Origin: Diphasiastrum complanatum
Lineage: Eukaryota; Streptophyta; Lycopodiopsida; Lycopodiales; Lycopodiaceae
Direction: 5' to 3'
Length of the DNA stretch: 64,000 nt
Assembly (NCBI GenBank): GCA_029204225.1
Contig: CM055092.1
Coordinates: 58,735,296-58,799,295 of the forward strand
Shown here: positions 10,891 through 22,742 of the stretch, piece by piece
Layout: each line of letters opens with the position of its first letter
Numbering within the stretch: position 1 is the stretch's first letter
The notes under the pieces: model-generated
The model's database searches: none
What the model was told of the DNA's origin: nothing
What the model saw: only the letters and a program-made list of their open reading frames with translations
Translations under genes and position numbers: made by a program

Positions 10891-12890
10891 CATAATGTGA
10901 GAGGTGTGTTTTTTCTTTTGAGAGAACTATATCAGTAACTGCCAACGGTCTTATTTTCATTCACTCATAATTCTTTTCTTTGGTGCATAAATTTCTTGAT
11001 TGACTACACCTCTGCAAATTTTTGCATCAAAGGGTTTTATACAAAATAGCTTTAGAATTAAGACAGATCAACATATGACTCCCTTCTAGCCATCCGGTCT
11101 TCTGAGACAATGGCACCCCCCATTAGTTTTGACTTTATTGTCTTTCTGATTAGTAAAATAGGCCTTAAAACCCAAGGGTGAAACAACAATGGCATGGTTT
11201 CAATACTTATCAGAAGCTATTATTAATTTGTCTTGGTTTCTTTTGGGATGAGGGCTGAAATACAAGTGGAGAGAACAAGTGGACAGTGCCATAAAGGAGC
11301 TAAGATAGATTGAATTTCTCAGATGAATTGACTATAGATGCAGCCTGCAGCACTTGGCTTCCAGTGTAGGACCCTTTTTGAGAAAATATAGTTTTCCTTT
11401 TGTAGAGTGCCCTCTTACTTATCCACCTTCGTATTACTGTTAGATTTAGATTGGCTGATGGCATCTGCTGCTCACAAAGTGATTGTGGATCTTCACTGAA
11501 GCACTATCAATTATTATACAAAATCCATTAACTTATAGGTTCTGAACTTGCCACATTTCACTAAAATTGTCAAAGAGGCTCAAGCTCCTGTACAGATTAT
11601 TCTAACAAGAAAATTTAGGCAAAGTTTGACCTTGTAGAATAAATGTAGGAGACCAAGGGAAAGGACTGGCTTATTGATGGCAGATGCCAACATGGTCAAG
11701 ATGAGGCGAAGCTATTGGAGTCCATTGATTTCATAATCTATCAAGAACATGTCAGCATTAGAGTGCTATGTCATTATTCTTTCCAAGTTAGAAAGACATG
11801 CTGCTATCTCTAGTACACATGGTCAAAGCTTATAAAGTAGGTTAAGGACTCTTCAGACGTCACGCTAAGAAGTTCAAACGACAGTAAAAGCCTAATTACA
11901 CACATGAAAATTGTCATGGTGGTGACTTGAGCTGCTGGAGTCCATTAAAAGAAACAAAAATGTGTCACCACACCAGTAGACAGTCTTACTTCCTGCTATA
12001 GCAACATCATTGTTCTATGGACTCAGCAGCAAAAAATTTGAAACATGGTTAGAGCCTGAAGTAGTCAAACTTTTCTCATGGGAAAACCATAACGAGGTGG
12101 ATATCAGCACATTACATCTTTATGAAAGCAATTTATGAATGTATAAGATTTAATCATTAAAAGCTCTAGATAACCATACAAATAGATATGTATTCACATA
12201 AGTATGCCAAACAAACCTAAGTTTATTTAAATGCACACATATAAATATAGTCATAGGCAGATATTTGACTATTATTTTGGTTATCTAAGTCGTGGGACTC
12301 GAAGTTTCCTTACCATCTGGGTATGGACCCTTCTGGAACTTACTGAACGTCATTCAGATTCCTGAAGTCCATCTACCGCTAGTGAGAGCCTGGCTCCTTT
12401 TAGAGCCTTTTATGGCTTCATGCGCTGACGAGTACCATTCATTTGAACCCATGATAGATAAGCGTTCAGCTCTTTCATGACCATCTTTCAGGCTAGTCAG
12501 TGGAAGCCCAAACTTTCCGATTCTTCTATCTTCTCTACTAAATTGAGAATGTCCTTGATCCAAAGCATCTTTCTTCCATGATTGTTTCCTCTGTGTCTAC
12601 ATTGAGCTTGTTCTTTATAGACCTTCACCTGATACAAATATCTCTCATGTTCAATCTGGAATTTGAAACCCGACACATAAGCTTCTGCAACCTAGCTATC
12701 ATGAGGTAAAGCCCCCTCAATCATGTATTTCGGAGTAGGAACAGTAGACAAGCCAAGAAAGAGGGCACAAAGATAACTGAAGCAAAATCAAAACATTCTG
12801 TTGCTTAATCTTACTTACGAGCCAGATAACTTTACCTTCGAACTTATTAGCTCGGACATCCTTTAAAAGTGTTGTGCATTCTTCCCTGGT
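10891..12890. other. No gene recognised
   Basis: About 2 kb of AT-rich sequence. A minus-strand open stretch at 12,354-12,563 (69 codons) has no motif I know. No repeats beyond short homopolymers were seen. Confidence 0.4.
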
Positions 12891-13241
12891 GATCATAGTT
12901 ACCAGGGAACTTGTTCTCACTCCTTGAGAACACGTTCCCACGTTCTCAGACACGAGGAACTTTTGGGAACTCGTTCCCAAGTTCCCAAACACAAGGAACA
13001 ATGTTTCATTTATTTTGCATTTCAGCCTCCTTCAAAATTGTGTAAGTTCATGTATATATATACCTTCAGTTTGAATGTGTGAACCATGAACTTGTTCCAC
13101 AAAATTAGAAACATTACTTTTTTATCATTTTATATTTCAAAATGATCACATGGCATTCCCAAGTTCACACTTTCTCGAAAACGTTCCCATTTCCAAGGGT
13201 CCATATGTTCCCTCATTCCCGTTCCTTGGCAATTATGGATC
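12891..13241. mobile_element. MITE-like element with GTTCCC subterminal repeats
   Basis: The left end (12,891, GATCATAGTTACCAGGGAAC) and the reverse complement of the right end (13,241, GATCCATAATTGCCAAGGAAC-like) form imperfect terminal inverted repeats. Inside both ends are many copies of GTTCCC/GGGAAC, a common subterminal pattern of class II miniature elements. It has no coding capacity and about 350 bp length. Target duplication is not clear. Confidence 0.45.
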
Positions 13242-13419
13242 TCGCTTTACTATTTGTGCCAAAGTGCCTCTTTATTACCAAAATTAAAGTAGGTAGCGTC
13301 ATCCACATTCATAATCTTCGCTTATTGCTCTTGCTTTTCTTCCCGGTCACATCCATCTTCTTTCACCTTTTGTCCTTGTGCCTTGCAAACCTTCCTTTTC
13401 GTGTTCGTTGAAACTTCCA

Positions 13420-14342
13420 CTTGCTGACTTACCACCTTTGTTGTCATCTTCTCTTTTTCTTGCAACAAAGTATTTACTCAATCTTCTTGGCTAAGGTGAT
13501 GGCCCTTTCCAGGTCTTAGAGTTAGAGCAACTCCAATTGAGTCTTCTATATGCACATTCGTCAAATCCTAGACAGAGAATTCCACCAGCATAGCCACTGG
13601 TAAGTTAGATATATGACTACATAATACAGGCAGTCAAGTTACATACTCATTGAGTGATCCCTTGTGCACACAGTTTCTAATTGTGTGGCTCTTCCTGTGC
13701 ATCATGCATAGGTGCAAATCCATTCAAAAACGCCTCCCTGAACTTAGCCCAAGTATCCACAAACGGTAAGTTACTTGCACTTTGTTGCAACCACATGCTA
13801 GACCACCATTTGTATGCCAAACCTCTGAACTTAAGAGTACCAAAAACGATTCTTACTTCATCACCTTATTCTGTGACTCAAACACAATATCCAATTGTCC
13901 AATCCATGAGATAGTCTCTTTCACATTGCCCTTGCCATAGAACCCTAACATAGATAGCAATTCAAAGACGATATCTACTCCTTGCACAATATATTAGTGT
14001 AACTGCAAAACAGGGAAATATATTTGTAGATGAAATCTTTGGCATAGAACTAGGTACCAGTTCACCCACCGTTTGAAAACCCATTACCATATTATCCTCG
14101 AATTTTGCAGATTTGTAAGATATCACCTCTTTTGAGAGACCTGGACTTGCCTCTTGACTATGTTGAGCCATGATCACATCCTTGCGTTTTCCTTTCAAAT
14201 AGGCAAGCTCCATATGGTCATCAGACATGCCAAGTACTGTAGGAATGTCATAATTGATTGTTGTGTGATAGGGAACTCGGCTCCTCTCATGGGTGCTAGA
14301 CAATACTGCATGCAATGATTCCAAAATTCTTAAAAATCCCAA
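13420..14342 (-). pseudogene. Decayed Ty3/gypsy gag
   Basis: Broken minus-strand frames resemble a Ty3/gypsy retrotransposon gag. One piece, near 13,890-13,940, reads ETISWIGQLDIVFESQN. Others, near 13,730-13,830, read WWSSMWLQQSASNLPF, TWAKFREAFLNGF and APMHDAQEE. Upstream (13,962-14,342) is an open stretch with no clear motif that would be the N-terminal region. Several stops and frameshifts are present, and neither LTR nor pol is attached on this strand. Confidence 0.45.
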
Positions 14343-14507
14343 GCCTAGGCTATCATACCTTGTAACAATGCAAATAATACATCAAATAAATCATGATGCA
14401 ACCCTTAACCACCCAACCATGGATGCATACAAGTTGTACACTATGTTGTAATCATAACTACATTCATCACCCCTGTTCTACATCATGTTAGAACAAGGGT
14501 GGAGATG

Positions 14508-16069
14508 TTGAAATTGTGAACCCCTCTTATGCATATTTCACAACTAGAGCTGAATTTAGTAGAAGACACCTCATGCATAACCATAAAGCATGTTTGGCAT
14601 GTGGCTCCTAAGATCATTGGGTCTTGAGGGGTTTCCATGCCCACCTCATAATAATCAATTACTTTTTAGAGTCTGTTGTGCTTGACAAGGAGCTTGAGCC
14701 TTGGACAAGTTCAAGGACAGCCATAGTGTGTGGAAGATTCATCAAAAGTTGAGAGGTATCCAATAAGTGGCACAATACCCCAGTTGGGTTCCAAACCTTA
14801 GTTTGTTCCTTTTGCTATTTTTTGAATCCAATCATGTCTAGTTGTTTTGAAAGGTTGCTTAATGAAGATAGCAACCTTGATGGCACTAACTATAGTGTTT
14901 GGAAGTTCACGATGGAGAACAATTTTGAAGAAAAAGAATGTTGGGACATATTAACAAGTAGAGAACTTATTCCTACATCAGATCCTGATCTCAAGGACTA
15001 TATCAAGAAGGGCAAGGGAGCCTACATAATCATCAATCTCTTTGCGAAGGATAGCAACAATCCTCACACAAGAGAGGCACGATGACCAAATCAAGCTTGG
15101 GCACATATAGCTAGGATTCTTTACTTAAAGAACAAGCATCACTTTCTCATGATGGATTCAGGGGATTCGATAGCTGATAATCTCACAAAGATCCAAGATC
15201 TTTGACACCAACTTGTAGTTGTAGGAGACAGTGTTGCAAATAGGGACTCCGTGCCTATAGTTTTGAATAATCGCCTTATGCTTTTCAAAATTATGTGATG
15301 ATGATTTCTACTAGGGATAAAATCCCTACTTTCGAAGAGTTGTGTGTCTCTTGAAATAGGAGGCAATGAGGAAGGTGAACCTCCCACCGAGGGAGGATTA
15401 CCAAGAGCATGTCTTTGCTTCTAAGAAGAAGCAGTTTACCAAAGGAAAGAAGAAAGATAAAGGCGAACAAAAGGGTTCATCACAGGACAATTTGCAAGCA
15501 TCAAAAGAAAGGATTTGAGCTCTCCACTACACCTCAAAGAAAGGTGATTGCAACTATTGCAAGAAGTATGGCCATTTTGCTTTTGAGTACAGGAAGAAGC
15601 AAGTTGGTCAAAAAAGAGGATCAAAGAAGCATCTGGGAACTATGTTGCTGGAGTTGCAAATGAGGAGCGGAAGCTACATGGCAAATTGAGCTTTTCTCTG
15701 CTGCATTGGCTACACAAACAACTTATGTTGGTTGGTACATTGAATCTAATGCTACAAAGAACATGACTCGTCACAAGGATTGGTTTAGTTCCTTTGAAGA
15801 GTTAAGTGATCATACATGAGGCATGCTTGGGTGACAATTCTACACATAAAGTCAAGGGCAAGGACACAATTGAAGTCAAGCTGTTATTTGGAAAGGTAAA
15901 GGTCATCAAGAATGTCCTTTTCTACCGGGCTTGCAAAGAACCTTCTTTCAGTCAATGCTATCACCAAGCAAAGCATGAAACAAAGTTGACCTTGATGATT
16001 CAGCTTGTGTTGTCAAGCCCGAGTGGCTTGAGGTCCACAAGTTTATCTTTGGCCTTCGTGAATAGTTGA
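14508..16069 (+). pseudogene. Decayed copia gag-protease remnant
   Basis: A possible LTR-like start (TGTTGAAATTGTGAACCC) is at 14,508. Gag begins at 14,822-14,900 with LDGTNYSVWKFTMENNF. A zinc knuckle near 15,545-15,590 reads CNYCKKYGHFAFEY, the last cysteine changed to tyrosine. The protease box near 15,740 reads WYIESNATKNMT where WYIDSGA is expected, so the catalytic Asp is replaced. LGDNSTHKVKGKDTI (15,830) follows as in copia. Several frameshifts and stops are present. No integrase or RT follows, because the next segment is of gypsy type. Confidence 0.6.
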
Positions 16070-16149
16070 GGCCTTCAATTCTTAATGAAGGTTGCAAAAC
16101 CTTGGAAGAGGCAGTTGCAATAGCTCCTGACTTTAAAGGTAATGTGCGC

Positions 16150-17046
16150 AACAAGGCTTAATCTAGAGTGGCAAGTTAACCCCAAAAGAAGGGTTCGTGG
16201 AAGTCTGGCAAGGACTTCTTGCAGAAGGATCCTATAAAAGGCCAAGAAAGACGGATTATGTTCTTTCCGTCTTGGCAAGCATCTTTTCAAGGATTGTCCT
16301 CGACGCATGGGTAAGAACCTCCATGTATTACAGCTGTGTCAAGGTGAGGGCAAGGATGAGGAAATTTTGGATGAGTTATTAGTAGGCGACGATGAGGACA
16401 TTAGACATGTCATGACTATTTCGGTGTAGAAACTTGTTCCACAAGCACAAGTTTGCTTTTTGTCCACCAAGGCGCATGAACCCTATCAGTTTCCAGATAG
16501 TGAATTGATACGCATGAGGGGAAAGCTGCAAGGAAATGACATGCTCGTCTTATTTGACATTGGTTCCTCACACAATATTGTAAATTCATGCGCGATGAAG
16601 AAGCTTCGCTTAGCTACTATTCCTTCTGATTACCAGTATACAGTTGAGATGCTAGATGGTAAGGGAATAGATGTTCGGGATGAGAGGTTTGGGATGAGTG
16701 AGAGAGTCTCTCAAAAGTCTTTGTCTATTCAAAGGTATACCGAGAAGTTTTGTGTCATGTTATGTGAATGTTAATTCTAGTTTTGATTCTAGTTTCCGTA
16801 GTAATCAAATAAGCACACTCACTAATGAACCACAAGCAGCCTTATTTACATTTGCATCCCCCATTGCATATGCATTTTCATTACAACCAAGATGTGACCC
16901 AACAAGTGAGCTATTGCTCAGTTTAGACATTTGTTAATTAGTGACATGCCAGAGGGATTGCCGCCTAGACGAAATGTAGAGCATCGTATTTAGCTCATTC
17001 CAAGGGCAAGTCCGATATGGAGGCCTCCTTATAGGGTGAGCCTAAA
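16150..17046 (+). pseudogene. Decayed Ty3/gypsy gag end, protease and RT start
   Basis: Near 16,260 a broken zinc-knuckle-like stretch (LGKHLFKDCP) is followed by a retropepsin-like piece at 16,505-16,640 (LQGNDMLVLFDIGSSHNIVN). Near 16,940-17,035 the frame reads MPEGLPPRRNVEHRI, a stop, then ASPIWRPPYRVSLKEEE, which is the N-terminal block of Ty3/gypsy reverse transcriptase. Family order (gag, PR, RT) is kept but with frameshifts. The remainder of RT is absent. Confidence 0.55.
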
Positions 17047-17064
17047 AGAGGAGGAGGAAGAACC

Positions 17065-17117
17065 GAACCGCAGTTCAAACCAGGCCGGTTAGAACCGACC
17101 GGTTTGAACCACGGTTC
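17065..17117. repeat. Nested GC-rich inverted repeat next to hAT remnant
   Basis: Arms 17,065-17,081 and 17,101-17,117 pair over 17 bp with two mismatches. The 19-nt loop can itself fold (GGCCGGTT with AACCGACC). Surrounding bases continue the GAACCG theme to about 17,130. Confidence 0.6.
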
Positions 17118-17162
17118 GGGAACCGCGATTCTATCAAACATTGTACTCATGGTTCAAGTACA

Positions 17163-17381
17163 TGCAGATGGAGATGCCTACACTATGGTGGGTTCTTCAC
17201 TGGATTGCTTACCAAGATTAGGGCACACCTACTACGACTGAAAGGGCCAGATGGGGGGCGGGGGTTGGGCATAGCTGCTTGCCCTAGGATAACTGATGAG
17301 GAGGTGCAGAAATTTGTGGATATGTACGGACCTGATGGTGCCTCCACCCGTCCAATGAGACCGTCACAGTTTTGGTCATGA
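17163..17381 (+). pseudogene. hAT transposase N-terminal (BED-like) fragment
   Basis: Open frame to a TGA at 17,379 with CRWRCLHYGGFFTG, KIRAHLLRLKGPDGG, GIAACPRITDEEVQ. This is the arrangement of plant hAT transposase BED-type DNA-binding regions, where a Cys/His segment is followed by RxKxHL and CP motifs. The second half of the enzyme appears at 18,151-18,531. Confidence 0.55.
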
Positions 17382-18150
17382 CTCAGCAGCAGGGGTAGCT
17401 TCAGGATCACATGCGGGGCCTAGTATGTAGGCGGAAGCGTGCACTGTGATGTGCAGAAAATTGCAGGAACTAGACGAGCTAATACAAATCACAGACAACA
17501 CAACAATCAATCGAATGCCTGCACCCAAAACAATGTTAGAAGAACAAAATATCTTTTGTATTTCCTTCTCTTAAAGTGAGTCGACATGCGGCGCCAAACA
17601 ACAACATGAAGCTCCTCTTACGCTTCTCTTTTTCTTGTTATTCTATTTGGATCTTTGTTCCCATACATATTTTCTGCCAAGGGAATTAAAAGATAACTTA
17701 GCTAATCATTACAAGAAAGGTTTGCATTAAACTACCAGCTAACTACGTGTTAACTCTTGTAACGTTGCCTACGGATGATCGTGACAATTTGCGTCTCACG
17801 ATTGCCAAGTTTCGAATTCGATAATTCGAATTACTCGACAGTTCGTTGCTTGACGGTTCGACTCCCACTCAACTGCACAACGGTCCTGTGAGTACGTCGT
17901 TGTGTCCAACTGTAGGTGTCGATGGTGTGTCTCCAACTATCGGTCGTTCAAGGAATGTGTCGAAAAAGTTTGATTGAGTTCACCATTTCCAACATAGTAC
18001 AGGTGCAGTTGTAGCACAGGCAGGCTATGGTTAAGGTCTAGTACACGGTCTTGGACATGTCCTCCAATTCCAACCGCAGTAGCAAGGCCTAGTTCAGGTC
18101 CACAAGTATTACAAGAGGCCACTGGATCAGCGATAGGCTCTTGTGGTCCC
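17382..18150. other. Spacer within hAT remnant
   Basis: About 770 bp between two hAT pieces, without recognisable coding sequence. It may be an insertion (LTR-like texture near 17,450-17,950) or a decayed linker; I cannot define ends. Confidence 0.3.
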
Positions 18151-18531
18151 ATGACATCATCAACAACCGATGCATCATATGCGTCATCAGATCCTGCCAA
18201 AGAGGGAGAGAGAGATCCAACATCTCATGACACTCCATGCTCAGACACGCCCACAGCTCACCCATTCGCAGGGCTACTAGACCACAAGCGACATACGTGC
18301 AGCAGAGAGGGGTTACGTACCCAGGCACCAGCAGACCCTGGAGCGTTGTGGGTGGCAGAGAGAGTTGCACATGCCCACTATACCGGGTAGGTCGGACGAT
18401 TCTTCTACGAGTGCAGCATCCCCTTTGCCATTGTTGACACCTGGGCATTCACGGAGCTTATGACTCTAGTCGCATCAGTGGAATCTTCGTGGAGGCTTCC
18501 CCAAAGAGACACATTGCGAGGGAGCATGCTT
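18151..18531 (+). pseudogene. hAT transposase fragment (second part)
   Basis: One frame with a single TAG near 18,390 reads a Ser/Thr/Pro-rich linker, then VAERVAHAHYTG, stop, VGRFFYECSIPFAIVDTWAF and, further on, WRLPQRDTLRGSML. This matches from memory the conserved plant hAT stretch (RFFY..GIPF...., then a Pro-Ser and LR motif) before the catalytic core. The catalytic DDE core and the dimerisation domain are absent. Confidence 0.55.
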
Positions 18532-18686
18532 TGTTAGGAGGAGCAGACCATCACATGAGAGCTGAGTTCTATTCGCACAAGATGGCAAAGGTAAGAATGT
18601 GTGTAAAACGCGTTTCAAAACGTTACGCACATTATTTGAAAATTTTGCTTTTCTCCCCCTCTACAATAATCTAAAATCTACAAACC

Positions 18687-18857
18687 GTCCCCATGGCAGC
18701 GTGGTGTATGGGTAGAGTTGTTGGATGTGACCGGCAAGGCACGGGCTCGAATCCCAACCGCTGCGTAGTGACATCTTGGGAGCTTGCTTATCACTTGGCG
18801 TTCCCAGGCTGTATATGTTTTGTATACTCACTAATTGCATAACTCTGTATACCAAAA
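18687..18857 (+). mobile_element. tRNA-derived SINE with 14-bp target duplications
   Basis: A tRNA-like head (18,695-18,769) has an A-box-like stretch (TGGTGTATGGGTAGAG) and a B-box (GGGCTCGAATCCC). Its ends GCAGCG and CGCTGC pair as an acceptor stem would. A non-tRNA body and an A-rich tail ending at 18,860 follow. The 14-bp sequence AAAATCTACAAACC is present at 18,673-18,686 and again at 18,858-18,871, a perfect target-site duplication. Confidence 0.8.
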
Positions 18858-18871
18858 AAAATCTACAAACC

Positions 18872-20093
18872 AGATCGAATCGATTGTTAAAAAAAACCAT
18901 TGTATTCTTCCAAAAGTTGTAACGTATGCGCAATCTTTGTCAAACAAAAAGAACAGACCACCAAGGCTCAAAAACATGAACGACGAAATCTAGAGTCTGA
19001 TTTCACTCACTTGTATATGGACATACAAGATTAAAAAGCTTTTCACTACAATCCCTTACTTCAAATCAAAGAAATGATAGTCACTCATAGAATCTGTCGC
19101 TGCTAGAGAGCAAAGCAAGCTAGGTTTTAGAAAAGTTGCCAAAAATATTAAAGCAGCCTATGTATGACTTTATTTTTCACTTATGAAATAGATAATATGC
19201 GTTTAGATCCATACTATGGGAACTATCAGCAAGCTGTAATCTCCATGATATGCCAAGAAATGCACATTATGAAGCTCAATAAATGTCACAAAAATCTTGC
19301 CCAAAAATTACACCTTAAAAGAGGACAAAAGATTCCACCCAAGAGGGCTCTGTATTTTCAGATTCCGTTTGAAGGGGACTCTACATTTTTAAGTTCCATA
19401 CATGAAGGCTTCGCATTTTCAGGGCAGCAAAATTACAACCAATCAAATATTGAAACAGAAAAATCGAGGCTGAATATTACAGTGAATAGTGGTCCCACAG
19501 ACTCGATCTTCACAGTTCAATCCTGTATAATTTGAGCTGACACATATCGAAAACTAGGTCATGGGGTCCCTAAATTCCTATAAAGTTTGAGCTGACACGC
19601 ATTAAGATATTCACTTTGATGTTGTAGCCAGTTAAATGAGCTGGAGTGGATAAATTCGAATGAATGTGACACAAATCTAGTAATTGATATGACTGTATGG
19701 CTCCTACTAGCTATGGGAATATGATCTTACGAACATGATAAAAAATGAGCATAAATTAAAACTCAAACGCATACTTCTTCAAGTACATACGATTATTCCG
19801 ACTTCGACCTACCAGATTCAGGCATTCGTTCTATTATTGTCCAACGGACTGCTTTCATGATGCATTCATAATAAACTCCACAAACAAACAAGGAATATAA
19901 TGAAAACAATCACGAGCTCCAGTGGCCAGCCTCTCAAAATGTAGAAGGCCACAAAAGGCGTACCAGTGAGAATGAGATGATGAATGATGCATCATCGCTG
20001 GCACAGTATAGGCGCTAAGCGGAGGCAATAAAAGCTCAGAGCTCCGCAGGCAGGACGTGAGATGCTCAAACGACACCACATTTCTTTTCATAT
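18872..20093. other. No gene recognised
   Basis: Mixed AT-rich sequence. A plus-strand open stretch at 19,164-19,535 has no known motif and average composition. It is treated as chance. Confidence 0.4.
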
Positions 20094-20118
20094 TCTCTCT
20101 CTCTCTCTCTCTCTCACA

Positions 20119-20165
<47 letters not shown>
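20094..20165. repeat. (CT)n microsatellite, interrupted
   Basis: CT dinucleotides with one CACACA interruption near 20,115-20,120. A second short CT run is at 20,308-20,325. Confidence 0.95.
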
Positions 20166-20168
<3 letters not shown>

Positions 20169-20544
20169 TGTCAGAGTGCGGGATCCATCGTATGAGACAG
20201 GAGTGTGCTGGGCCTCTTGATTTGGGAATCGCAATGCAATCCTTGTTAAACGCAGTCATTTTCCTTGAGTGAAATTTTTCAATGTGACATAATAGTATTA
20301 TTAGGATCTCTCTCTCTCTCTCTCAACTTACATTATTATTGCTATTTTTTCATCTCGTAATGCCAAGTCTTCGATTTTCCTTTTTATTAGTGATGCACTT
20401 TGTATTTGTGATGCACCTCCAGAGGTGGAATTTACTTGCATCTGAAATAAGCATTAGTTCTGTTTAAAATTCTCCTTCTTGAATAAACGCATGAAGGATT
20501 CTGTCGGAATCCATGAGAGATGAGAATCTCAGACTTGTCATTAC

Positions 20545-20644
20545 GCAAGGGAAGGCCCGAACCCCTCGGGCCTTCCGTGCAGGTCGGGCCCTGCCCTCGG
20601 GCAAGGGCCCTCCCAGCAAGAAAGGCCCTCGGGGCAGGGCCTTC
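20545..20644. repeat. GC-rich palindromic block (GGGCCCT motifs)
   Basis: Several overlapping inverted motifs of the GGCCCTCGGG/CCCGAGGGCC type in 100 bp, far more GC-rich than the surroundings. The gag-only LTR element is inserted at its right edge. A similar GC-rich texture recurs at 56,240-56,350. Confidence 0.6.
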
Positions 20645-21560
20645 TGTTGCGTCGGCGCCTCAAAGAGGCGCTGGGACTTGAGCGGTTTCCCCAACACGCG
20701 CTTAAGTCTAACATTTATCCATCATGCACTTATGTAAAAGCCAACTCAGAAACGTAACAAGCTTAACCATTCGGACTTAAGAAAACTGGAATCCCAACCA
20801 ACCCAAAAGCCAACTCAGAATCCGTCCCCAAAAGGTAACCAAAGGCAAAGACAAGCCACACATGAAACCCAAGGCATAGTAGTCGCCAAACTGACCAATT
20901 GGCATAGCGGCAAGCCACACGTCGATGACGAGGACCCTTAGGCGCCGGCGATGCAAAAAGGTTGTAGTAAGGGTCCTTCGACTTGGACCGGTCCCGGAGG
21001 CGAAACTGAAACGGTAATCATCCCCAAGGATCAACTTTATTAGATTTGGAAGAGGTTACATTCATACATAGACTGACCGGTCTCGGGGCCACCAACACGT
21101 GCGGGGCATTGTGCCTGGCTCGTGCTGGTAGAGGGAGCTGAGACCTGGCGACTGGATTCCTGGCGCTGGTTGAGCTGCCCAAGTTTCTGTCTACCGGACT
21201 CCCCCTATAGTTCTGCTGTGATTCGGCGCACTCCCTCTGGTTTGAAACATAGTGCTTTCTGGTAAAGCACGCTTTTTAGGACTTAGTTTTTATTTTGTTG
21301 ATTAAGCCTAGCAAGCCTGGCAGAATCAGTTTGGCTCCCAGACATGGGTCCGGGAGCCGTCCCGGCGGCAGAATCAACTTGCTTCCTAACTAGGCCATGA
21401 CTCGAGCTCCAGAGCTAGCTCATGACTTGTGACTACTTGACTGGCTCACCACAGGTCGGAGGCTCAGTCCTTGACGTTCTAACTTGCTCTGGGACCTTAG
21501 AGAGTCACCCCATAGAGTCTTACAGGGCACGCTGGGTGCACCCGAGTCAGCTTTACAACA
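20645..21560 (-). repeat. 3' LTR of the gag-only element
   Basis: 916 bp. It matches 24,971-25,888 along its whole length with scattered substitutions and small indels. Confidence 0.9.
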
Positions 21561-21924
21561 TCCTTCCCTCGTTTGAGAAAGCTGATGTCCTCATCAGGGC
21601 CAAACTAGAACCTAAGACTCATGGCACGGGCTTAATTCACCGGCCAGACTTTATTCACATATACAAGGGCACGGGCTTGATTCACCGGCCAAAGGAGACC
21701 AACTGTAAAGAGAAGTAAAAACATTGTGTTTGCACCCAGCACAGGAAAAGTGTGGATCTAGTTCACTTACGTAAAACCTGTGTAAAACTGTTGCACTTAG
21801 ACATTAGACTGAAGCACTCCTCGATGAGAAATGCGGCTTACTTTATTAACATGAAAGAAAAAAGTACTTACGGCTCCCTTAAGCCTCAGATATGTCGTTT
21901 TCGTCACACGTCTGGATGAGTCCC

Positions 21925-22695
21925 CTAGGACTCTAGATTTTTCGTTTGGTCGCCCAGGTTGAGCTCCTTGAGCTCTGCATCGGCACTTAGATTCACCTTT
22001 GATGTAGAAGCTGCAGGCAATGTTGGCTCCATTTGACCTCGCATCAGCTGGTTTGTCACTGCTGGATGTCCTTCGTTAAAGAGGTGAGCTTTCACTTGGT
22101 CACACAAGTTGAGCTCCTTGAGCTCTACATCGGCACTTGAATTCACCTTTGATGTAGAAACTGCAGGCAATGTTGGATCCATTTGGTCCCGTGTCAGCTG
22201 GTTTGTCACTGTTGGCTGCCCTTCGTTAAATAGGTGAATGAGATTGTGAGGGATGGTTGGCTCAGGTTCATTTGTGTCGTTCTTTTCTAGTTGGTCCCCT
22301 GGCATAGCTCTGATGACACAAGGTCTCCTGCCATTATATAATAACACAAGGTTAACCCCTTTTGCCAAGAAGGCCACCACATGTTCGTTAAACCAGCTTA
22401 ATCCCAAAATAGCGTCGAAGGCATCCATCTTCAAGATTGTGAACGTTAGTCGATTCTTCCAGGTTCCCAGGGAGATTGGTAAGTTGGTTGCCAATCTACA
22501 AGTGGTCATTGTACCTTTCGCGGTCTTCACACAAATAGGAGTCACATTTTCTTCACATTGGATGTCCAATTCCCCTGTCAGTTTTTCTGACAAGTAGTTA
22601 TGTGACGCTCTCAGGTCTACCATGAAGTAAATAATCCTGCCTTGAATACAGCCTTTCAGGTACAGTAACTTTGATCCTCTCGCAGGAATCGCCAT
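21925..22695 (-). pseudogene. Aspartic protease region of the gag-only element
   Basis: 256 open codons after ATG. The retropepsin-like core starts at about residue 15 (LKGCIQGRIIYFMVDLRASHN). The usual VDSGASHN box reads VDLRASHN, so the catalytic loop is altered (Ser-Gly to Leu-Arg). ILGLSWFNEH at about residue 95 matches the conserved flap/ILG region. The C-terminal third consists of two copies of a 50-residue unit (LFNEG...ELKELNL). The reading frame continues from gag, separated by a TAG near 22,704. Confidence 0.65.
21959..22258. repeat. 150-bp tandem duplication in the protease ORF
   Basis: The block that starts TTGAGCTCCTTGAGCTCT at 21,959 recurs at 22,109, giving a period of 150 bp. 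The encoded units differ at several residues, so the duplication is old or was under constraint. Confidence 0.85.
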
Positions 22696-22742
22696 GAGAT
22701 GTTCACGATACGCCGCAAGTGCCTTTATCTATTGTAAGGCAT

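Noticed and set aside
13142-13411. 89-codon plus-strand open frame with a Leu-rich segment
   Set aside because: It runs out of the MITE into decayed gypsy gag; the hydrophobic stretch is antisense of gag sequence.
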